Origin: Xanthobacter sp. YC-JY1
GTDB lineage: Bacteria; Pseudomonadota; Alphaproteobacteria; Rhizobiales; Xanthobacteraceae
Reading direction: 5' to 3'
Assembly (NCBI RefSeq): GCF_021730305.1
Contig: NZ_CP032674.1
Span: forward strand, 310,001 to 374,000
Length of the DNA: 64,000 nucleotides
Positions 11,027-23,024 of this stretch are shown piece after piece. A model generated the notes under the pieces. That model saw only the letters and a list, made by a program, of their open reading frames with translations. It was not told the DNA's origin and made no database searches. Made by a program: the position numbers and the translations under genes. How positions within the stretch are numbered: position 1 is the first letter of the stretch; every line of letters starts with the position of its first letter.

Positions 11027-11221
11027 ATGGCCTACAAGATCGTCGCGTCCCAGTGCACCGTCTGCGGTGCCTGTGAGTTCGAGTGCCCGAATGCTGCCAT
11101 CAGCCTCAAGCGGGACATGTATGTGATCGACCCCAAGAAGTGCACGGAGTGCGAAGGGCATTTCGACAAGCCCCAGTGCGCCGTGGTCTGCCCGGTGGAG
11201 AATACCTGCGTCCCGGCATGA
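11027..11221 (+). CDS. 2[4Fe-4S] ferredoxin, FdxN-like
   Basis: A 64-residue cytoplasmic electron carrier. The first cluster motif is C-x2-C-x2-C-x3-C-P ([12 protein letters not shown]), and the second has the longer C-x2-C-x8-C-x3-C spacing typical of FdxN/NifB-linked ferredoxins. It is closely similar to the ferredoxin after nifB at 37775, including the KIVASQCT start and the ECxGHFDxPQC segment. It is the first gene behind a NifA/sigma-54 promoter, with sufB 240 bases downstream. That gap has no gene and ends in a strong GGAGG ribosome binding site. It could donate electrons to nitrogenase, to NifB or to cluster assembly. Confidence 0.92.
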   Translation: MAYKIVASQCTVCGACEFECPNAAISLKRDMYVIDPKKCTECEGHFDKPQCAVVCPVENTCVPA

Positions 11222-11461
11222 CACCCGGCGGCGCCCGCCGTTTGCAGGCCTGGGGCCGTGCCTGAGGGTGCGGCGGGAGGGCCCGCTCCGGCGGCGCCGC
11301 GGTGGGGATGCCGGCCCGATCGGCTCCGCACGGACCCATCCTTGCTGGTCCCGGCGGGCATTCCCTCCACCGAATACGAGATCGGGGCCGTCCGGGCTCC
11401 GCTCCCAACCCCCCGCGCGCGGCGCCCGGCGCCGCAGCCTGACAGTTGAACGGAGGACCAG

Positions 11462-12946
<1,485 letters not shown>

Positions 12947-13011
12947 CGACGCCTTCCCTTCCTTGTGTTCAGGTCGCGTCGCCGGGCAACAATAACCAAA
13001 GGATCTTCACC

Positions 13012-13773
13012 ATGGCTCCCCTTCTCGAAATCAAGGACCTCCATGCCGAGATCGCTGGGGGGCGCAAGATCATCAACGGGATGAACCTCACCATCAATCC
13101 CGGTGAGGTGCATGCCATCATGGGGCCGAACGGCGCCGGCAAGTCCACCCTCTCCTATGTCCTCTCCGGCAAGCCGGGCTACGAGATCACCGGCGGCGAG
13201 GTCATCTTCCGGGGCGTGAACCTGCTCGATCTGTCGCCCGACGAGCGTGCAGCGCAGGGCCTGTTCCTCTGCTTCCAGTATCCGCTGGAAATCCCCGGCG
13301 TCTCCAACATGGCGTTCCTGCACACGGCGGTGAACAGCCAGCGCAAGAAGCGCGGCGAGGTGGAGCTGACCTCGCCCGAACTGGTGCGCAAGGTGCGCGA
13401 GCTGGGCAAGACGCTTGGCATCGACGCCGACATGCTCAAGCGCCCGGTGAACGTGGGCTTCTCCGGCGGCGAGAAGAAGCGCAACGAGACCCTGCAGATG
13501 ATGCTGCTGGAGCCCTATTTCTGCGTGCTGGACGAGGCGGATTCGGGCCTCGACATCGACGCGCTCAAGGTGGTCTCCAACGGCGTCAACGCGCTGCGCT
13601 CGCCGGAGCGTTCCATGCTGGTGATCACCCACTACCAGCGCCTGCTCGATTACATCGTGCCGGACGTGGTGCATGTGTTCAACGCCGGCCGCATCGTCCA
13701 CACCGGCGGCAAGGAGCTGGCACTGGAACTCGAGGCCACCGGCTACGCCCAGTACCAGAGCGAGGCCGCGTGA
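13012..13773 (+). CDS. sufC: Fe-S cluster assembly ATPase SufC
   Basis: SufC is the ABC-type ATPase that drives conformational change in the SufBCD complex. It is cytoplasmic, not a transporter. The 253-residue protein has Walker A GPNGAGKST, the Q-loop FQYPLEIPGVSN, the signature FSGGEKKRNE (with the extra KR typical of SufC), Walker B CVLDEADSGLDID and the H-loop histidine in VITHYQR. AAAGGATCTTCACC precedes the ATG. Its stop codon overlaps the sufD start by one base (TGATG). Confidence 0.96.
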   Translation: MAPLLEIKDLHAEIAGGRKIINGMNLTINPGEVHAIMGPNGAGKSTLSYVLSGKPGYEITGGEVIFRGVNLLDLSPDERAAQGLFLCFQYPLEIPGVSNMAFLHTAVNSQRKKRGEVELTSPELVRKVRELGKTLGIDADMLKRPVNVGFSGGEKKRNETLQMMLLEPYFCVLDEADSGLDIDALKVVSNGVNALRSPERSMLVITHYQRLLDYIVPDVVHVFNAGRIVHTGGKELALELEATGYAQYQSEAA

Positions 13774-15116
13774 TGGCTTCCCCAGCTCCGGCAATCGTCC
13801 GCCCCACGAAGACCGGCGCCGAACTGGCGCTGGCCGAGACCTTCGCCGCCGTGCGCGCCAGCTTGCCCGGCGGTCCCGACGTGGCGGCCCAGCGTACTGC
13901 GGCCTTCGACACCTTCGCCGATGCGGGCCTGCCGCATCGGCGGGTCGAAAGCTGGAAATACACCGACCTGCGCGCCCTGATGCGCGATGCCAAGCCCCTC
14001 GCGCCGCTGCCGGACGCGGATGCCAAGGCGAAGGCCGTGGCCGCCGGAAGCCTGTTCTCGACGCTCGGCTTCCGCCGCCTCGTGGTGGTGAACGGCACCT
14101 TCGTGCCGGAGCTGTCGGACCTTTCGGATCTGGAGCCCGGCGTCACCATCGCCTCCATGGCGGATGCGCTGGCCGATCCGGCGGGCCTTCCCGCAAGCTA
14201 CCTCGGCCGCACCGTTGCCTCGCCGGATGCCGTGCTCGCCCTCAACACCGCGCTCATGGGCGACGGCGTGGTGGTCCACGTTGCCGCCGGCGCGTCGATC
14301 CCGCGGCCGGTGGAACTGGTGTTCGTGACCACGGCCGAGACCCCGGTGGCCGCCTTCACGCGCTCGCTGGTGGTGGTGGAAGACGGCGCGAGCCTCTCCC
14401 TCGTCGAGAGTCACGAAGGACCTGCTGGCATCGCCTATCAGGTCAATACGGCGCTGGAGCTGGTGGTGGGCGCGGGCGCGACGTTCGAGCGCGTCAAGGT
14501 GACAACCGAAGGCAGCGACGCCGTGCATCTCGCCACGATGCTGGCGAAGGTGGGTGCCGACGCGCGCTTCTCCAACACCTTCTTCACCACCGGCGGCGCC
14601 GTGGTGCGCAACCAGCTTCTGCTGCATCTGGCGGGTGAGAATGTGAAGGCCCACATGGGCGGCGTGAGCCTGCTCGCGGGCAAGCAGCACGCCGACACCA
14701 TGCTGTCGGTGGATCATGCGGCGCCGGCCGGCGAGAGCCGGGAATCCTTCCGCGCCGTGCTGGACGGCGCGTCGCAGGACATCTTCCAGGGCAAGATCGC
14801 CGTGCGCCAGGCGGCGCAGAAGACCGACGCCCGCATGCTCAGCCGCGCGCTGCTGCTGACCGAAACGGCGGAATCCTGCAACAAGCCGGAGCTGGAGATC
14901 TTCGCCGACGACGTGCAGTGCGGCCACGGCTGCACCACCGGCACGCTCGACCAGCAGATCAAGTTCTATCTCATGGCCCGCGGCATTCCCGCCAAGGAGG
15001 CCGAGGCGCTGCTCATCCAGGCCTTCGTCGGCGAGGTGATCGACGCCATCGGCGAGGACGGCATCCGCACCGCCCTCGCCGAGGCGACGCGCGCCTGGTT
15101 GTTGGGTCGGGAGTGA
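13773..15116 (+). CDS. sufD: Fe-S cluster assembly protein SufD
   Basis: SufD pairs with SufB in the SufBC2D scaffold and is needed for iron entry. At 447 residues it is normal length. The N-terminus has the helical segment with RRVESWKYTDLRAL, and the C-terminal beta-helix carries DVQCGHGCTTG, the conserved Cys/His region, followed by FYLMARGIPAKEAEALL. The ATG at 13773 overlaps the sufC stop, so translation is coupled. SufD is the most divergent SUF member, but context and motifs leave little doubt. Confidence 0.94.
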   Translation: MASPAPAIVRPTKTGAELALAETFAAVRASLPGGPDVAAQRTAAFDTFADAGLPHRRVESWKYTDLRALMRDAKPLAPLPDADAKAKAVAAGSLFSTLGFRRLVVVNGTFVPELSDLSDLEPGVTIASMADALADPAGLPASYLGRTVASPDAVLALNTALMGDGVVVHVAAGASIPRPVELVFVTTAETPVAAFTRSLVVVEDGASLSLVESHEGPAGIAYQVNTALELVVGAGATFERVKVTTEGSDAVHLATMLAKVGADARFSNTFFTTGGAVVRNQLLLHLAGENVKAHMGGVSLLAGKQHADTMLSVDHAAPAGESRESFRAVLDGASQDIFQGKIAVRQAAQKTDARMLSRALLLTETAESCNKPELEIFADDVQCGHGCTTGTLDQQIKFYLMARGIPAKEAEALLIQAFVGEVIDAIGEDGIRTALAEATRAWLLGRE

Positions 15117-15120
15117 ACCA

Positions 15121-16386
15121 ATGACCGTCCCTCAGTCGGCCGCCCTTCACCCTGCGGTCTCGAACGGTTCCTACGATGTGATGCGCGTGCGCGAGGATTT
15201 TCCGATCCTCGACCTCAAGGTCAACGGCAAGCCGCTCGTCTATCTCGACAACGGCGCCTCGGCGCAGAAGCCGAAGGCGGTGCTCGACCGCATCCAGCAG
15301 GTCTACACGTCCGAATATGCCAACGTGCATCGTGGCCTGCACTATCTCGCCAATGCCGCGACCGAGGCCTATGAGGGCGGCCGCCACGCGGTGCAGCGCT
15401 TCCTCAACGCCGCGCGGCCGGAAGAGATCATCTTCACCCGCAGCGCCACGGAGGCGATCAACCTCGTGGCCGCCACCTTCGGCAAGGCCCGGATCAAGGA
15501 GGGCGACGAGATCGTCCTCTCCATCATGGAGCACCACGCCAATATCGTGCCGTGGCACTTCCTGCGGGAGAACCAGGGCGCGGTGCTGAAGTGGGCGCCG
15601 GTGGACGACGAGGGCAACTTCCTCCTCGACGAGTTCGAGAAGCTGCTCACGGACCGCACCAAGCTGGTGGCCATCACCCAGATGTCCAACGTGCTGGGCA
15701 CCACCGTCCCGGTGAAGGAGGTGGTGAAGATCGCCCACGCGCGCGGCATTCCCGTGCTGGTGGACGGCTCCCAGGGCGCGGTCCACCTCGATGTGGACGT
15801 GCAGGACATCGACTGCGACTTCTACATCATCACCGGCCACAAGCTGTATGGCCCCACGGGCATCGGCGCGCTCTACGGCAAGTATGAGCATCTCGAGGCC
15901 ATGCCGCCCTTCAACGGCGGCGGCGAGATGATCCGGGTGGTCCGGCAGGATTCCGTTACCTATGGCGACCCGCCCCACCGCTTCGAGGCCGGCACGCCGG
16001 CCATCGTGCAGGCCGCGGGGCTAGGTGCCGCGCTGGACTACATCCAGTCCATCGGCAAGGCGCGCATCCGTGCCCACGAGAACGAGCTGTGCCGCTATGC
16101 GCAGGAGCGGCTGGGCGAGCTGAACTCGGTGCGCATCATCGGCACGGCCAAGGAGAAGGGCGCCATCATCTCGTTCGAGATCGCCGGCGCCCATGCCCAT
16201 GACTTCGCGACGCTCATCGACAATGACGGCATCGCGGTGCGTGCCGGCACCCATTGCGCCATGCCGCTCCTGGAGCGGTTCGGCGTCGCGGCCACCTGCC
16301 GCGCCTCGTTCGGCCTCTACAACACCCGCGAGGAAGTGGACCGCTTCGTCGCGGCGCTGAGCAAGGCGCAGGACCTGATCGGCTGA
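15121..16386 (+). CDS. sufS: class II cysteine desulfurase SufS
   Basis: SufS removes sulfur from cysteine as a persulfide for SufBCD. The 421-residue PLP enzyme has the class II pattern: TRSATEAINLVA, DGSQGAVHLDVDVQ, the PLP lysine in TGHKLYGPTG, RAGTHCAMP and the active cysteine in TCRASF at about residue 393. It lies four bases after sufD. No sufE or sufU gene follows; the partner sulfur acceptor is not visible here. A rho-independent terminator closes the unit. A separate class I desulfurase (NifS) is at 33376, so the region has two desulfurases. Confidence 0.95.
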   Translation: MTVPQSAALHPAVSNGSYDVMRVREDFPILDLKVNGKPLVYLDNGASAQKPKAVLDRIQQVYTSEYANVHRGLHYLANAATEAYEGGRHAVQRFLNAARPEEIIFTRSATEAINLVAATFGKARIKEGDEIVLSIMEHHANIVPWHFLRENQGAVLKWAPVDDEGNFLLDEFEKLLTDRTKLVAITQMSNVLGTTVPVKEVVKIAHARGIPVLVDGSQGAVHLDVDVQDIDCDFYIITGHKLYGPTGIGALYGKYEHLEAMPPFNGGGEMIRVVRQDSVTYGDPPHRFEAGTPAIVQAAGLGAALDYIQSIGKARIRAHENELCRYAQERLGELNSVRIIGTAKEKGAIISFEIAGAHAHDFATLIDNDGIAVRAGTHCAMPLLERFGVAATCRASFGLYNTREEVDRFVAALSKAQDLIG

Positions 16387-16428
16387 GGCCGGCGCCGTCG
16401 GGCGCAGGGCCTCCGCTTCACGGACAGC

Positions 16429-16457
16429 AACGGGTCGGCTTCGCCGGCCCGTTTTGC
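16429..16457 (+). terminator. terminator of the suf unit
   Basis: An 11-bp stem with one G-U pair and a TTC loop is followed by TTTT, 43 bases after sufS. It separates the suf unit from the nifH promoter. Confidence 0.8.
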
Positions 16458-16557
16458 GTTGGGGGAGGCTCTCGTCGAGGGGCAAGGTCGAAAATGCGAC
16501 ATGCGGCCGGGAACGGCGATTGTCGGCTTTCGACAGGAGTGTGGGCGGGGCCGGCAG

Positions 16558-16624
16558 TGTCCTGTTTCAAACAGCCCTAAACTGGCATGTCGGCCGCCGA
16601 AACACCTGTGTCGGGTTCTGAACA
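16558..16624. promoter_or_regulatory. two NifA upstream activator sequences of nifH1
   Basis: TGTCCTGTTTCAAACA (16558-16573) and TGTCGGGTTCTGAACA (16609-16624) are perfect TGT-N10-ACA sites 51 bases apart. They lie 59 and 110 bases upstream of the nifH1 -24 element. The AT-rich stretch 16636-16680 between them and the promoter could allow bending. Confidence 0.9.
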
Positions 16625-16682
16625 TGCCTGTATGACGTCAGCAACATGTTGATTTTAATAAATAAAATCTCCCAAAAATCGC

Positions 16683-16697
16683 TGGCATAGACGTTGC
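16683..16697 (+). promoter_or_regulatory. sigma-54 promoter of nifHDKENX
   Basis: TGGCATAGACGTTGC has GG-N10-GC spacing and a perfect TTGC -12 element. About 157 bases separate it from the nifH1 ATG, so the leader is long. Confidence 0.88.
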
Positions 16698-16700
16698 TAG

Positions 16701-17739
<1,039 letters not shown>

Positions 17740-17761
17740 GCCGTCGCGTCGAGTGACACGG

Positions 17762-17787
17762 GGCCGGCCTCAATTGCGGGGCCGGCC
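17762..17787 (+). other. nifH-nifD intercistronic hairpin
   Basis: Two GGCCGGCC blocks 10 bases apart can form an 8-bp stem within the 85-base nifH-nifD spacer. No T-tract follows, so it is more likely an mRNA-stabilising or attenuating element than a terminator. Confidence 0.5.
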
Positions 17788-17823
17788 TGCCAAACGGCAA
17801 CCCAACGAGAGCGAGATTGCGAA

Positions 17824-19329
17824 ATGAGCTTGGCCCAACCGCAAAGCGTTGCTGAAATCAAGGCGCGGAACAAGGAACTCATCGCGGAAGTCCTCAAGGT
17901 TTATCCCGAGAAGACCGCGAAGCGCCGCGCGAAGCACCTCAACGTCCACGAGTCCGGCAAGTCTGACTGCGGCGTGAAGTCGAACATCAAGTCCATCCCG
18001 GGCGTGATGACGATCCGCGGCTGCGCCTACGCCGGCTCCAAGGGCGTGGTGTGGGGTCCGATCAAGGACATGATCCACATCTCCCACGGCCCCGTGGGCT
18101 GCGGCCAGTACAGCTGGGCCGCCCGCCGCAACTACTATATCGGCACGACCGGCATCGACACCTTCGTGACGATGCAGTTCACCTCGGACTTCCAGGAAAA
18201 GGACATCGTCTTCGGCGGCGACAAGAAGCTTGCCAAGATCATGGACGAAATCCAGGAGCTGTTCCCGCTCAACAACGGCATCACCGTCCAGTCCGAGTGC
18301 CCGATCGGCCTCATCGGCGACGACATCGAGGCCGTGTCCAAGGCGAAGTCCAAGGAATACGACGGCAAGACCATCGTTCCGGTCCGCTGCGAAGGTTTCC
18401 GCGGCGTGTCGCAGTCCCTCGGCCACCACATCGCCAACGACGCGGTGCGTGACTGGGTGTTCGACAAGCTGGACCCGAACAAGGCGCCTCCGTTCGAGCC
18501 GTCGCCCTACGACGTCGCGATCATCGGCGACTACAACATCGGCGGCGATGCCTGGTCGTCCCGTATCCTCCTCGAGGAAATGGGCCTGCGCGTGATCGCC
18601 CAGTGGTCGGGCGACGGCTCGCTCGCCGAGCTCGAGAACACCCCCCGGGCGAAGCTGAACGTCCTGCACTGCTACCGCTCCATGAACTACATCTCCCGCC
18701 ACATGGAAGAGAAGTTCGGGATCCCGTGGTGCGAGTACAACTTCTTCGGCCCCTCCAAGATCGCGGAGTCGCTGCGCAAGATCGCCGCTTACTTCGACGA
18801 CAAGATCAAGGAAGGCGCCGAGCGCGTCATCGCCAAGTACGCGCCCCTCATGGACGCGGTGATCGCCAAGTATCGTCCGCGCCTCGAAGGCAAGACGGTC
18901 ATGCTGTACGTGGGCGGCCTGCGTCCCCGTCACGTGATCGGGGCCTATGAGGACCTCGGCATGGAAGTGGTGGGCACGGGTTACGAGTTCGCCCACAACG
19001 ACGACTATCAGCGCACCGCCCAGCACTACGTCAAGGATGGCACGCTCATCTATGACGACGTGACCGGCTACGAGTTCGAGAAGTTCGTCGAGAAGGTCCA
19101 GCCGGACCTGGTCGGCTCGGGCATCAAGGAAAAGTACGTCTTCCAGAAGATGGGCGTGCCGTTCCGCCAGATGCACTCCTGGGACTATTCCGGCCCGTAC
19201 CACGGCTACGATGGCTTCGCCATCTTCGCCCGCGACATGGACATGGCCATCAATTCCCCCGTCTGGAAGATGACCAAGGCCCCGTGGAAGCAGGCTCCCG
19301 GCCAGGCGGGGCTGCTCGCCGCCGAGTGA
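17824..19329 (+). CDS. nifD: nitrogenase molybdenum-iron protein alpha chain
   Basis: NifD with NifK forms the alpha2beta2 dinitrogenase that reduces N2 at FeMo-co. The 501-residue protein has P-cluster cysteines in [21 protein letters not shown] and [10 protein letters not shown]. The cofactor cysteine is in the central region and the cofactor histidine in the C-terminal region near [17 protein letters not shown]. These are the molybdenum-type signatures; there is no VnfD/AnfD character. It is 85 bases after nifH with a hairpin in the spacer, and a second hairpin follows before nifK. Confidence 0.98.
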   Translation: MSLAQPQSVAEIKARNKELIAEVLKVYPEKTAKRRAKHLNVHESGKSDCGVKSNIKSIPGVMTIRGCAYAGSKGVVWGPIKDMIHISHGPVGCGQYSWAARRNYYIGTTGIDTFVTMQFTSDFQEKDIVFGGDKKLAKIMDEIQELFPLNNGITVQSECPIGLIGDDIEAVSKAKSKEYDGKTIVPVRCEGFRGVSQSLGHHIANDAVRDWVFDKLDPNKAPPFEPSPYDVAIIGDYNIGGDAWSSRILLEEMGLRVIAQWSGDGSLAELENTPRAKLNVLHCYRSMNYISRHMEEKFGIPWCEYNFFGPSKIAESLRKIAAYFDDKIKEGAERVIAKYAPLMDAVIAKYRPRLEGKTVMLYVGGLRPRHVIGAYEDLGMEVVGTGYEFAHNDDYQRTAQHYVKDGTLIYDDVTGYEFEKFVEKVQPDLVGSGIKEKYVFQKMGVPFRQMHSWDYSGPYHGYDGFAIFARDMDMAINSPVWKMTKAPWKQAPGQAGLLAAE

Positions 19330-19357
19330 GGCGGATTTTCGAGCGCCTGAACCAGAA

Positions 19358-19381
19358 GCCCCTCCCTTCGCGGGGAGGGGC
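19358..19381 (+). other. nifD-nifK intercistronic hairpin
   Basis: A perfect 9-bp C/G-rich stem with a six-base loop lies 29 bases after nifD and 47 before nifK. It lacks a T-tract. It may tune nifD versus nifK mRNA stability. Confidence 0.5.
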
Positions 19382-19427
19382 ACCCGGGACGGGCTCCCAT
19401 ATTTGACCCACATATTAGGGGTTCGAG

Positions 19428-20987
19428 ATGCCACAGAATGCAGACAACGTGCTCGATCACTTCGAGCTGTTCCGCGGTCCCGAGTACCAGCAGATGCTGG
19501 CCAACAAGAAGAAGATGTTCGAGAACCCCCGCGATCCCGCCGAAGTCGAGCGCATTCGCGAGTGGGCCAAGACTCCCGAGTACAAGGAAAAGAACTTCGC
19601 CCGCGAGGCCCTGACGGTGAACCCGGCCAAGGCCTGCCAGCCGCTCGGCGCGGTGTTCGTGGCTGTCGGCTTCGAGCACACGATCCCGTTCGTGCACGGC
19701 TCCCAGGGCTGCGTCGCCTACTACCGTTCGCACCTGTCCCGTCACTTCAAGGAGCCCAGCTCCTGCGTGTCGTCTTCCATGACGGAAGATGCGGCGGTGT
19801 TCGGCGGCCTCAACAACATGATTGACGGCCTCGCCAACACCTACAACATGTACAAGCCCAAGATGATCGCGGTCTCCACCACCTGCATGGCGGAAGTGAT
19901 CGGCGACGACCTGAACGCCTTCATCAAGACGGCGAAGGAAAAGGGCTCGGTCCCGCAGGAATACGACGTGCCCTTCGCGCACACCCCGGCCTTCGTCGGC
20001 AGCCATGTCACCGGCTACGACAACGCCATCAAGGGCGTGCTGGAGCACTTCTGGGACGGCAAGGCCGGCACCGCCCCCAAGCTGGTTCGCGAGCCGAACG
20101 AGAAGATCAACTTCATCGGCGGCTTCGATGGCTACACCGTCGGCAACCTGCGTGAAGTCAAGCGCATCTTCGGCCTGATGGGCGTGGACTACACCATCCT
20201 CGGCGACAATTCGGAAGTGTTCGACACGCCGACCGACGGCGAGTTCCGCATGTATGACGGCGGCACCACCCTGGAAGAGGCGGCCAACGCCGTCCACGCC
20301 AAGGCCACCATCTCCATGCAGGAATACTGCACCGAGAAGACCCTGCCGTTCATCGCCAACCACGGCCAGGAAGTCGTCGCCTTCAACCACCCCGTGGGCG
20401 TGAAGGGCACCGACGAATTCCTGATGGCGATCGCGCGGATCTCCGGCAAGGAAATCCCGGAAGAGCTCGCCAAGGAGCGCGGCCGCCTCGTCGACGCCAT
20501 CGCCGACTCGAACGCCCACATCCACGGCAAGAAGTTCGCCATCTACGGCGATCCCGACCTCTGCCTGGGTCTCGCCAGCTTCCTGCTGGAACTCGGCGCC
20601 GAGCCCACCCACGTCCTTGCCACCAACGGCAACCAGAAGTGGGCGGACAAGGTCCAGAAGCTGTTCGATAGCTCGCCGTTCGGCCAGAACTGCAACGTCT
20701 ATCCCGGCCGTGACCTCTGGCACATGCGCTCCCTGCTCTTCACCGAGCCGGTGGACTTCCTGATCGGCAACACCTACGGCAAGTATCTCGAGCGCGACAC
20801 GGGCACCCCGCTGATCCGCATCGGCTTCCCGGTGTTCGACCGTCACCACCACCACCGTCGTCCGGTGTGGGGCTATCAGGGCGGCATGAACGTCCTGATC
20901 ACCATCCTCGACAAGATCTTCGACACCATCGATCAGAACACGATCGTGCCCGCGAAGACCGACTATTCGTTCGACATCATCCGTTGA
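19428..20987 (+). CDS. nifK: nitrogenase molybdenum-iron protein beta chain
   Basis: NifK is the beta subunit of dinitrogenase and shares the [8Fe-7S] P-cluster with NifD. The 519-residue protein has the long N-terminal extension normal for Mo-type NifK, P-cluster cysteine regions [25 protein letters not shown] and [13 protein letters not shown], and the conserved [11 protein letters not shown] near the C-terminus. GGGGTTCGAG precedes the ATG. It sits 98 bases after nifD and 132 bases before nifE, both spacers holding hairpins. Confidence 0.98.
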   Translation: MPQNADNVLDHFELFRGPEYQQMLANKKKMFENPRDPAEVERIREWAKTPEYKEKNFAREALTVNPAKACQPLGAVFVAVGFEHTIPFVHGSQGCVAYYRSHLSRHFKEPSSCVSSSMTEDAAVFGGLNNMIDGLANTYNMYKPKMIAVSTTCMAEVIGDDLNAFIKTAKEKGSVPQEYDVPFAHTPAFVGSHVTGYDNAIKGVLEHFWDGKAGTAPKLVREPNEKINFIGGFDGYTVGNLREVKRIFGLMGVDYTILGDNSEVFDTPTDGEFRMYDGGTTLEEAANAVHAKATISMQEYCTEKTLPFIANHGQEVVAFNHPVGVKGTDEFLMAIARISGKEIPEELAKERGRLVDAIADSNAHIHGKKFAIYGDPDLCLGLASFLLELGAEPTHVLATNGNQKWADKVQKLFDSSPFGQNCNVYPGRDLWHMRSLLFTEPVDFLIGNTYGKYLERDTGTPLIRIGFPVFDRHHHHRRPVWGYQGGMNVLITILDKIFDTIDQNTIVPAKTDYSFDIIR

Positions 20988-21009
20988 TCGCATAGGTGAA
21001 ATGTTCGAT

Positions 21010-21035
21010 CCGGCCCGGGGCCCCGCCCGGGCCGG
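21010..21035 (+). other. nifK-nifE intercistronic hairpin
   Basis: A perfect 10-bp stem (CCGGCCCGGG) with a six-base loop lies 22 bases after nifK. No T-tract and no sigma-54 promoter were found before nifE, so nifEN probably depends on read-through from nifH, and this hairpin may lower it. Confidence 0.55.
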
Positions 21036-21119
21036 CCCGACAGGGAGAGTGAAGTCCGCCCCCGATGTGATGTTCGCGCCCGCGATCTTTGCACAGCCCG
21101 TCCGCCGAAGGAGAGATCC

Positions 21120-23015
21120 ATGAGCTCGGTTTCCGCCACGATCCAGCAAGTGTTCAACGAGCCCGGCTGCGCGAAGAACCAGAACAAATCGGAAGCGGAA
21201 AAGAAGAAGGGGTGCACCAAGCAGCTCCAGCCCGGCGGCGCCGCCGGCGGCTGCGCCTTTGACGGCGCCAAGATCGCCCTTCAGCCGCTGACCGATGTCG
21301 CGCACCTGGTGCATGGCCCCATTGCCTGCGAGGGCAACAGCTGGGACAACCGCGGCGCGCGCTCCTCCGGCTCGCAGATCTGGCGCACTGGCTTCACCAC
21401 CGACATCAACGAGACGGACGTGGTGTTCGGCGGCGAGAAGCGCCTGTTCAAGTCCATCAAGGAAATCATCGAGAAGTACAATCCGCCGGCCGTCTTCGTC
21501 TACCAGACATGCGTCCCCGCCATGATCGGCGACGACATCGACGCGGTCTGCAAGGCGGCGAAGGAGAAGTTCGGCACGCCGGTGATCCCGATCAATTCGC
21601 CCGGCTTCGTGGGCCCGAAGAACCTCGGTAACAAGCTGGCCGGCGAGGCCATCCTCGAGCATGTCATCGGCACCGAGGAGCCGGAATACACCACGCCCTA
21701 CGACATCAACATCATCGGCGAATACAATCTTTCCGGCGAGCTGTGGCAGGTGAAGCCGCTGCTCGACGAGCTGGGCATCCGCATCCTCGCCTGCATCTCC
21801 GGCGACGGCCGCTACAAGGATGTGGCCTCCTCGCACCGCGCCAAGGCGGCGATGATGGTCTGCTCGAAGGCCATGATCAACGTGGCCCGCAAGATGGAGG
21901 AGCGCTACGACATCCCCTTCTTCGAAGGCTCCTTCTACGGCATCCAGGATTCCTCGGATTCGCTCCGCGAGATCGCCCGCATGCTCATCGAGCGCGGCGC
22001 CGATCCCGAGCTGATGGACCGCACCGAGGCGCTCATCGAGCGCGAGGAGGCGAAGGCTTGGGCGGCGATCGCCAAATTCAAGGATCGCTTCAAGGACAAG
22101 AAGGTTCTGCTCATCACCGGCGGCGTGAAGTCCTGGTCGGTGGTCGCGGCGCTGCAGGAAGCCGGCCTCGAGCTGGTCGGCACCTCCGTGAAGAAGTCCA
22201 CCAAGGAGGACAAGGAGCGCATCAAGGAGCTCATGGGGCAGGACGCCCACATGATCGACGACATGACGCCCCGCGAAATGTACAAGATGCTGAAGGACGC
22301 GAAGGCGGACATCATGCTCTCGGGCGGCCGCTCGCAGTTCATCGCGCTCAAGGCCGCCATGCCCTGGCTCGACATCAACCAGGAGCGCCACCACGCCTAT
22401 ATGGGCTATATCGGCATGGTGAAGCTCGTGGAGGAGATCGACAAGGCGCTCTACAATCCCATCTGGGAGCAGGTGCGCAAGCCCGCCCCGTGGGACAACC
22501 CGGCCAACAACTGGCAGAACCGCGCCATCGCCCAGATGGAAGCCGAGGCCGCCGCCCTCGCCGCCGATCCGGTCGCCGCCGAGAAGGCTCGCCGCGCCAA
22601 GAAGATCTGCAACTGCAAGAGCGTGGACCTCGGCACCATCGAGGACGCCATCACGGCGCACAGCCTCACCACGGTCGAGGGCGTGAAGACCCACACCAAC
22701 GCCTCCGGCGGCTGCGGCGCCTGCTCGGGCCGCATCGAGGACATCTTCGAGGCGCTCGGTGTCGCGGAGCCCGCGCCGGCTGATCCGGTGCTGGCCGAGG
22801 CCGCGCGCCGCGCCAAGAAGGTCTGCAACTGCAAGAGCGTCACCGTCGGCACCATCGAGGATGCGGTCGCCGCCGGCGCCTCCAACCTCGCCGAGGTGAC
22901 CGCCCGCACTGAGGCCGGTTCCGGCTGCGGCAAGTGCGGTGAGCGCATCGAGGACATGCTGGACGAACTCGTCGCCCCGCTCGGCACACCGGCCGCTCTC
23001 GTGGCCGCCGAATAG
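21120..23015 (+). CDS. nifE: FeMo-co scaffold NifE with two C-terminal BFD-like [2Fe-2S] domains
   Basis: NifE with NifN forms the scaffold on which NifB-co matures to FeMo-co. At 631 residues it is far longer than the roughly 470-residue classic NifE. Residues 1-485 are NifE, with CAFDGAKIALQPLTDVAHLVHGPIACEGNSWD-type landmarks. The extension has two similar units, about 490-545 and 560-620, each C-x-C followed some 30 residues later by C-x2-C (CNCKS...GCGACSG and CNCKS...GCGKCGE). This is the cysteine pattern of bacterioferritin-associated ferredoxin and of the NifU central domain. The units probably bind [2Fe-2S] clusters and could feed electrons or Fe-S units to NifEN. nifN follows nine bases later. 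Confidence 0.95.
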   Translation: MSSVSATIQQVFNEPGCAKNQNKSEAEKKKGCTKQLQPGGAAGGCAFDGAKIALQPLTDVAHLVHGPIACEGNSWDNRGARSSGSQIWRTGFTTDINETDVVFGGEKRLFKSIKEIIEKYNPPAVFVYQTCVPAMIGDDIDAVCKAAKEKFGTPVIPINSPGFVGPKNLGNKLAGEAILEHVIGTEEPEYTTPYDINIIGEYNLSGELWQVKPLLDELGIRILACISGDGRYKDVASSHRAKAAMMVCSKAMINVARKMEERYDIPFFEGSFYGIQDSSDSLREIARMLIERGADPELMDRTEALIEREEAKAWAAIAKFKDRFKDKKVLLITGGVKSWSVVAALQEAGLELVGTSVKKSTKEDKERIKELMGQDAHMIDDMTPREMYKMLKDAKADIMLSGGRSQFIALKAAMPWLDINQERHHAYMGYIGMVKLVEEIDKALYNPIWEQVRKPAPWDNPANNWQNRAIAQMEAEAAALAADPVAAEKARRAKKICNCKSVDLGTIEDAITAHSLTTVEGVKTHTNASGGCGACSGRIEDIFEALGVAEPAPADPVLAEAARRAKKVCNCKSVTVGTIEDAVAAGASNLAEVTARTEAGSGCGKCGERIEDMLDELVAPLGTPAALVAAE

Positions 23016-23024
23016 GAGGGCGCG

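Noticed and set aside
16521-16535. TGTCGGCTTTCGACA upstream of nifH1 as a third NifA site
   Set aside because: The spacer is nine, not ten bases; the two perfect sites downstream suffice.
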